Shown in pieces: positions 6,114 through 8,097 of a stretch of DNA of 8,097 nucleotides. Origin of the DNA: Ruminococcaceae bacterium UBA1213 (lineage in GTDB: Bacteria > Bacillota > Clostridia > Oscillospirales > Acutalibacteraceae); assembly GCA_002309275.1 (NCBI GenBank), contig DBXL01000219.1, forward strand, positions 8,963 through 17,059. The letters run 5' to 3'. How positions within the stretch are numbered: the first letter of the stretch is position 1; every line of letters begins with the position of its first letter. The position numbers were made by a program, and so were the translations under genes. The notes beneath the pieces were generated by a model that did not search any database, was not told the DNA's origin, and saw nothing but the letters and a program-made list of their open reading frames with translations.

Positions 6114-6905
6114 ATGACAAGATTATGCCCGCTTTTCAGCGGAAGTGACGGCAACTGCTATTATATAGGCTCTGCGGATAAGGGAATCCTTATCGACTGC
6201 GGACGGACTGCCAAACAAATTACAGAAGCACTCTCCCGCCGTGACATTGAAATGAAAAATATAGGTGCGGTATTTATCACCCACGAGCATACAGACCATG
6301 TGAAAGCTCTGAAAACCCTTGCTTCAAGACATCATACAAAAGTCTATGCCACAGCCGGCACTATACTGGCACTTGAAGAAAAAAATCTCATCAACTCCAA
6401 TATTGACATCTCCCCTATCTCCTTTGACGGAATCGAAGTGAATGGAATCTATATCAAACCCTTTCATATTTCCCATGACTGCCGTGAAGGTGCAGGCTAT
6501 GTTGTCGAAACGTCTGACGGGCGTAAAACCGCCTTTGCAACGGATACAGGCATCGTCACCGATGAGATAAAAAACTCCCTTAAAGGCTGTGATACCGTTG
6601 TCATCGAATCCAACTATGATGAAAATATGCTGATAAACGGCGATTATCCCTATGACCTTAAAAGAAGAATCCTGTCAAGCAGGGGACATCTCTCCAATGA
6701 TACCTGTGCCGACACCGTCACCGAACTCATTCAGACAGGCACTACAAGAATTGTTCTTGCACACATCAGCCGTAACAATAATACGCTCCCTCTTGCAGAA
6801 GAAGCTACTATCTCCAAATTGCAAACCCACAACATGAAACGCAATTCCGACTATATTTTACATATCGCCAAACCTGAAAAAAATAATCCTAAAATCATCT
6901 ATTAA
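6114..6905 (+). CDS. walJ: Metallo-beta-lactamase-fold hydrolase, WalJ/YycJ family
   Basis: A 263-residue cytoplasmic MBL-fold protein of the WalJ (YycJ/VicX) family, normal length. The opening MTRLCPLFSGSDGNCYYI is characteristic: family members start with a short strand and a SGSxGN motif. Metal-site residues are visible: THEHTDH (56-62), H121 in ISHDCREGAGY, D144 in FATDTG, H192 in SRGHLSN and H217 in LAHISRNNN. WalJ proteins are usually encoded at the end of the walRKHIJ operon and are linked to cell-wall and DNA-damage phenotypes; a 5'-3' exonuclease activity has been proposed for relatives, and the substrate here is not shown by sequence. Here it is next to rlmH, as often in Bacillota, but the two-component genes are absent from the window and murA is upstream. 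GGAGG (6103-6107) lies six bases before the ATG. Transcription must read through the terminator at 6065-6097 or start inside murA. Confidence 0.92.
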   Translation: MTRLCPLFSGSDGNCYYIGSADKGILIDCGRTAKQITEALSRRDIEMKNIGAVFITHEHTDHVKALKTLASRHHTKVYATAGTILALEEKNLINSNIDISPISFDGIEVNGIYIKPFHISHDCREGAGYVVETSDGRKTAFATDTGIVTDEIKNSLKGCDTVVIESNYDENMLINGDYPYDLKRRILSSRGHLSNDTCADTVTELIQTGTTRIVLAHISRNNNTLPLAEEATISKLQTHNMKRNSDYILHIAKPEKNNPKIIY

Positions 6906-6918
6906 AGGAATGACAACT

Positions 6919-7401
6919 ATGCTGAATGTAATGATAATATGCGTGGGAAAACTCAAGGAAAAATTCTGGACAGATGCCTGCAATGAATATGCCAAACGCC
7001 TGAAAGGCTTTTGCAGTTTTTCCATTACTGAAGTTGACGAGGAAAAACTTCCTGATACCCCCTCCCCTGCACAAATTCAAAATACCCTTGAAAAAGAGGG
7101 ACAAAGAATTATAGCAAAAATCCCTAAAAATGCAAAAGTTATCTCCATGTGCATAGAGGGAAAACAGAAATCCTCCGAAAAATTTTCTCAGGAAATCTCT
7201 GACATGGCTCTCAACGGTACAAGCACGGTTGCATTGATTATCGGCGGTTCATGGGGACTCTCTGACGGTGTGAAAAATCTCTCTTCCATGCGTCTTTCCA
7301 TGTCGGAAATGACATTCCCCCATCAGCTTGCAAGAGTTATGCTTTGTGAACAAATCTATCGTGCTTTCCAGATAGCCTCCAACGGCAAATACCATAAATA
7401 A
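6919..7401 (+). CDS. rlmH: 23S rRNA pseudouridine-1915 N3-methyltransferase
   Basis: A SPOUT-class methyltransferase that uses S-adenosylmethionine to methylate pseudouridine 1915 in helix 69 of 23S rRNA, acting on assembled 70S ribosomes as a dimer. From the ATG at 6919 the protein has 160 residues, against about 155-160 for the family. Visible signatures are the N-terminal VGKLKEKFW, the trefoil-knot motif LIIGGSWGLSDGV, LSMSEMTFPHQLARVMLCEQIYRAFQI and the conserved C-terminal YHK that ends RlmH proteins. AAAGGA (6904-6909) is nine bases from the ATG at 6919 but touches the in-frame ATG at 6910, so 6919 is preferred. The gap to walJ is 13 bases, indicating one transcript. In S. aureus the 3' end of this gene (orfX) is the SCCmec attachment site; here the corresponding end is IASNGKYHK and no cassette follows. 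Confidence 0.96.
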   Translation: MLNVMIICVGKLKEKFWTDACNEYAKRLKGFCSFSITEVDEEKLPDTPSPAQIQNTLEKEGQRIIAKIPKNAKVISMCIEGKQKSSEKFSQEISDMALNGTSTVALIIGGSWGLSDGVKNLSSMRLSMSEMTFPHQLARVMLCEQIYRAFQIASNGKYHK

Positions 7402-7434
7402 TTAGCAATCAGAAATTAGCAATTAGCAATTAAC
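7400..7434 (+). repeat. Heptanucleotide AATTAGC tandem repeat
   Basis: Units AATTAGC (7400-7406), a diverged AATCAGA (7407-7413), AATTAGC (7414-7420), AATTAGC (7421-7427) and AATTAAC (7428-7434) form five units of seven bases. The array starts inside the TAA stop of rlmH. It differs in sequence from the array at 807-841 but shares its unit length, number of units and position at a stop codon. Confidence 0.7.
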
Positions 7435-7512
7435 AGTTTTTTGTCAAAATTAACATTAAAATGTACTTTGGATTGTCTAAAATGATGATTTTTTGAAAAT
7501 TTCATATTTTAC

Positions 7513-7541
7513 TTTAAAAAAATTGTGCATTATGTTATAAT
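7513..7541 (+). promoter_or_regulatory. Extended -10 promoter of the glucokinase gene
   Basis: A perfect TATAAT (7536-7541) is preceded by TGT (7533-7535), the extended -10 TGn element, and after a 17-base spacer by TTTAAA (7513-7518; four of six matches to TTGACA). The predicted start is near 7548, giving a short leader of about 29 bases. A near-palindrome TGAAAATTTCA (7494-7504) lies just upstream of the -35 box; no terminator for rlmH is obvious between 7402 and this promoter. Confidence 0.75.
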
Positions 7542-7576
7542 ACTTATACTGATATTTTTGACAGGAGGACTTTAAT

Positions 7577-8097
7577 ATGTATTATCTTGGTATTGATTTG
7601 GGTGGTACTAATATAGTTGCAGGCGTTGTTGATGAAAGCGGTAAAATTCTCGTAAAAGCAAGCTGCAAAACAAATGTTCCCCGCCCCGAAAATGAACTTT
7701 GTGACGATATGGCTGCCGTTGCCCTTAAGGCTCTTGAAATTGCCAATCTGACAAAAGATGACATAAGCTTTGTCGGCATAGGTGCTCCGGGTGCCGTCAA
7801 CGGTGAAACGGGTATCATCGAATTTGCAAACAACTTCGGCTATCACAACTGGCATATCGTTGATATGATGAAAGAAAGACTCGGCGTTGATGTTTACGTT
7901 GAAAACGATGCCAATGCCGCTGCTTACGGTGAATTCCAGGTAGGTGCGGCTAAAGATGCCAATGACGCTGTTGTTATCACTCTCGGCACAGGCGTTGGCG
8001 GCGGTATCATCATTGACGGCATGATCTACAGCGGTTCCAACTTTGCGGGTGCGGAACTCGGTCACACCGTTATCCAGTACGGCGGCAGACAGTGCTC
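7577..8097 (+). CDS. glcK: ROK-family glucokinase, 3'-truncated by window edge
   Basis: Predicted to phosphorylate glucose to glucose-6-phosphate with ATP in the cytoplasm, feeding glycolysis. About 173 codons are visible of an expected 310-320. The sequence opens MYYLGIDLGGTNI, the phosphate-binding motif of sugar kinases, followed by GIGAPGAVNGETG (about residues 72-84), ENDANAAAYGE (115-125) with the presumed catalytic Asp in the END-A motif, LGTGVGGGIIIDG (142-154) and GAELGHTVI (163-171). The reading stops at GGRQC, the first residue of the CxCGxxGC zinc motif that defines ROK proteins. The lack of an N-terminal helix-turn-helix marks it as a kinase, not a NagC/XylR-type repressor. Other ROK hexokinases (mannose, fructose, GlcNAc) cannot be fully excluded, but the motifs fit glucokinase best. 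AGGAGG (7563-7568) sits eight bases before the ATG, and the gene has its own promoter at 7513-7541. Frequent GTT, GGT and GCT codons suggest good expression. Confidence 0.92.
   Translation, partial: MYYLGIDLGGTNIVAGVVDESGKILVKASCKTNVPRPENELCDDMAAVALKALEIANLTKDDISFVGIGAPGAVNGETGIIEFANNFGYHNWHIVDMMKERLGVDVYVENDANAAAYGEFQVGAAKDANDAVVITLGTGVGGGIIIDGMIYSGSNFAGAELGHTVIQYGGRQC

Noticed and set aside
7370..7401. SCC-type attachment site at the end of rlmH
   Set aside because: No cassette genes, no direct repeat of the site and no recombinase follow; the next gene is an ordinary glucokinase.
7544..8065. Minus-strand open frame of 173 codons opposite the glucokinase
   Set aside because: Antisense to a clear ROK kinase with intact motifs; no start context.

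Overview
The window looks like chromosomal DNA from a low-to-moderate GC Gram-positive bacterium of the Clostridia, most likely a Ruminococcus-type Oscillospiraceae. This rests on the gene set (long Sua5/YwlC, WalJ next to RlmH, a MurA with Clostridia-like motifs, a Bacillota-type ROK glucokinase), strong GGAGG-type ribosome binding sites, TTG starts and AT-rich spacers. All genes I can support are on the + strand. I see no insertion sequence, phage gene, CRISPR array, tRNA or rRNA.

Region 1 (1-4440) is a compact five-gene run: a truncated membrane protein of unknown function, a threonylcarbamoyl-AMP synthase (tRNA t6A37 modification), dephospho-CoA kinase (last step of CoA synthesis), a membrane-anchored lytic transglycosylase, and an M18 aspartyl-type aminopeptidase. 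Two joints are 4-base ATGA overlaps and the others are gaps of 8-39 bases, so it reads as one operon whose promoter lies to the left of the window. The functions are mixed housekeeping.

Region 2 (4441-4772) is a 332-base AT-rich spacer and the most structured non-coding stretch. It holds a dyad over the aminopeptidase stop codon, a possible weak terminator, a perfect TTGTAA-N8-TTACAA palindrome, a TTGACA/TATGCT promoter, an intrinsic-terminator-like hairpin about 65-95 bases downstream of the predicted transcription start, and a second small hairpin before the ribosome binding site of murA. A terminator between promoter and gene suggests either leader attenuation of murA or a separate small RNA of about 100 nt.

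Region 3 (4773-7401) carries murA (first committed step of peptidoglycan synthesis), a strong intrinsic terminator directly after it, and then walJ and rlmH, whose start is squeezed against that terminator. WalJ and RlmH are a familiar Bacillota neighbourhood, but here without the WalRK two-component genes. Region 4 (7402-8097) has a heptamer repeat, a good extended -10 promoter and the first two thirds of a ROK-family glucokinase cut by the window edge.

I do not see a clear undescribed multi-gene system. The leads worth a second look are the murA leader, the terminator placed before walJ-rlmH, the two different heptanucleotide repeats that both begin at stop codons, and the unknown membrane protein at the left edge.
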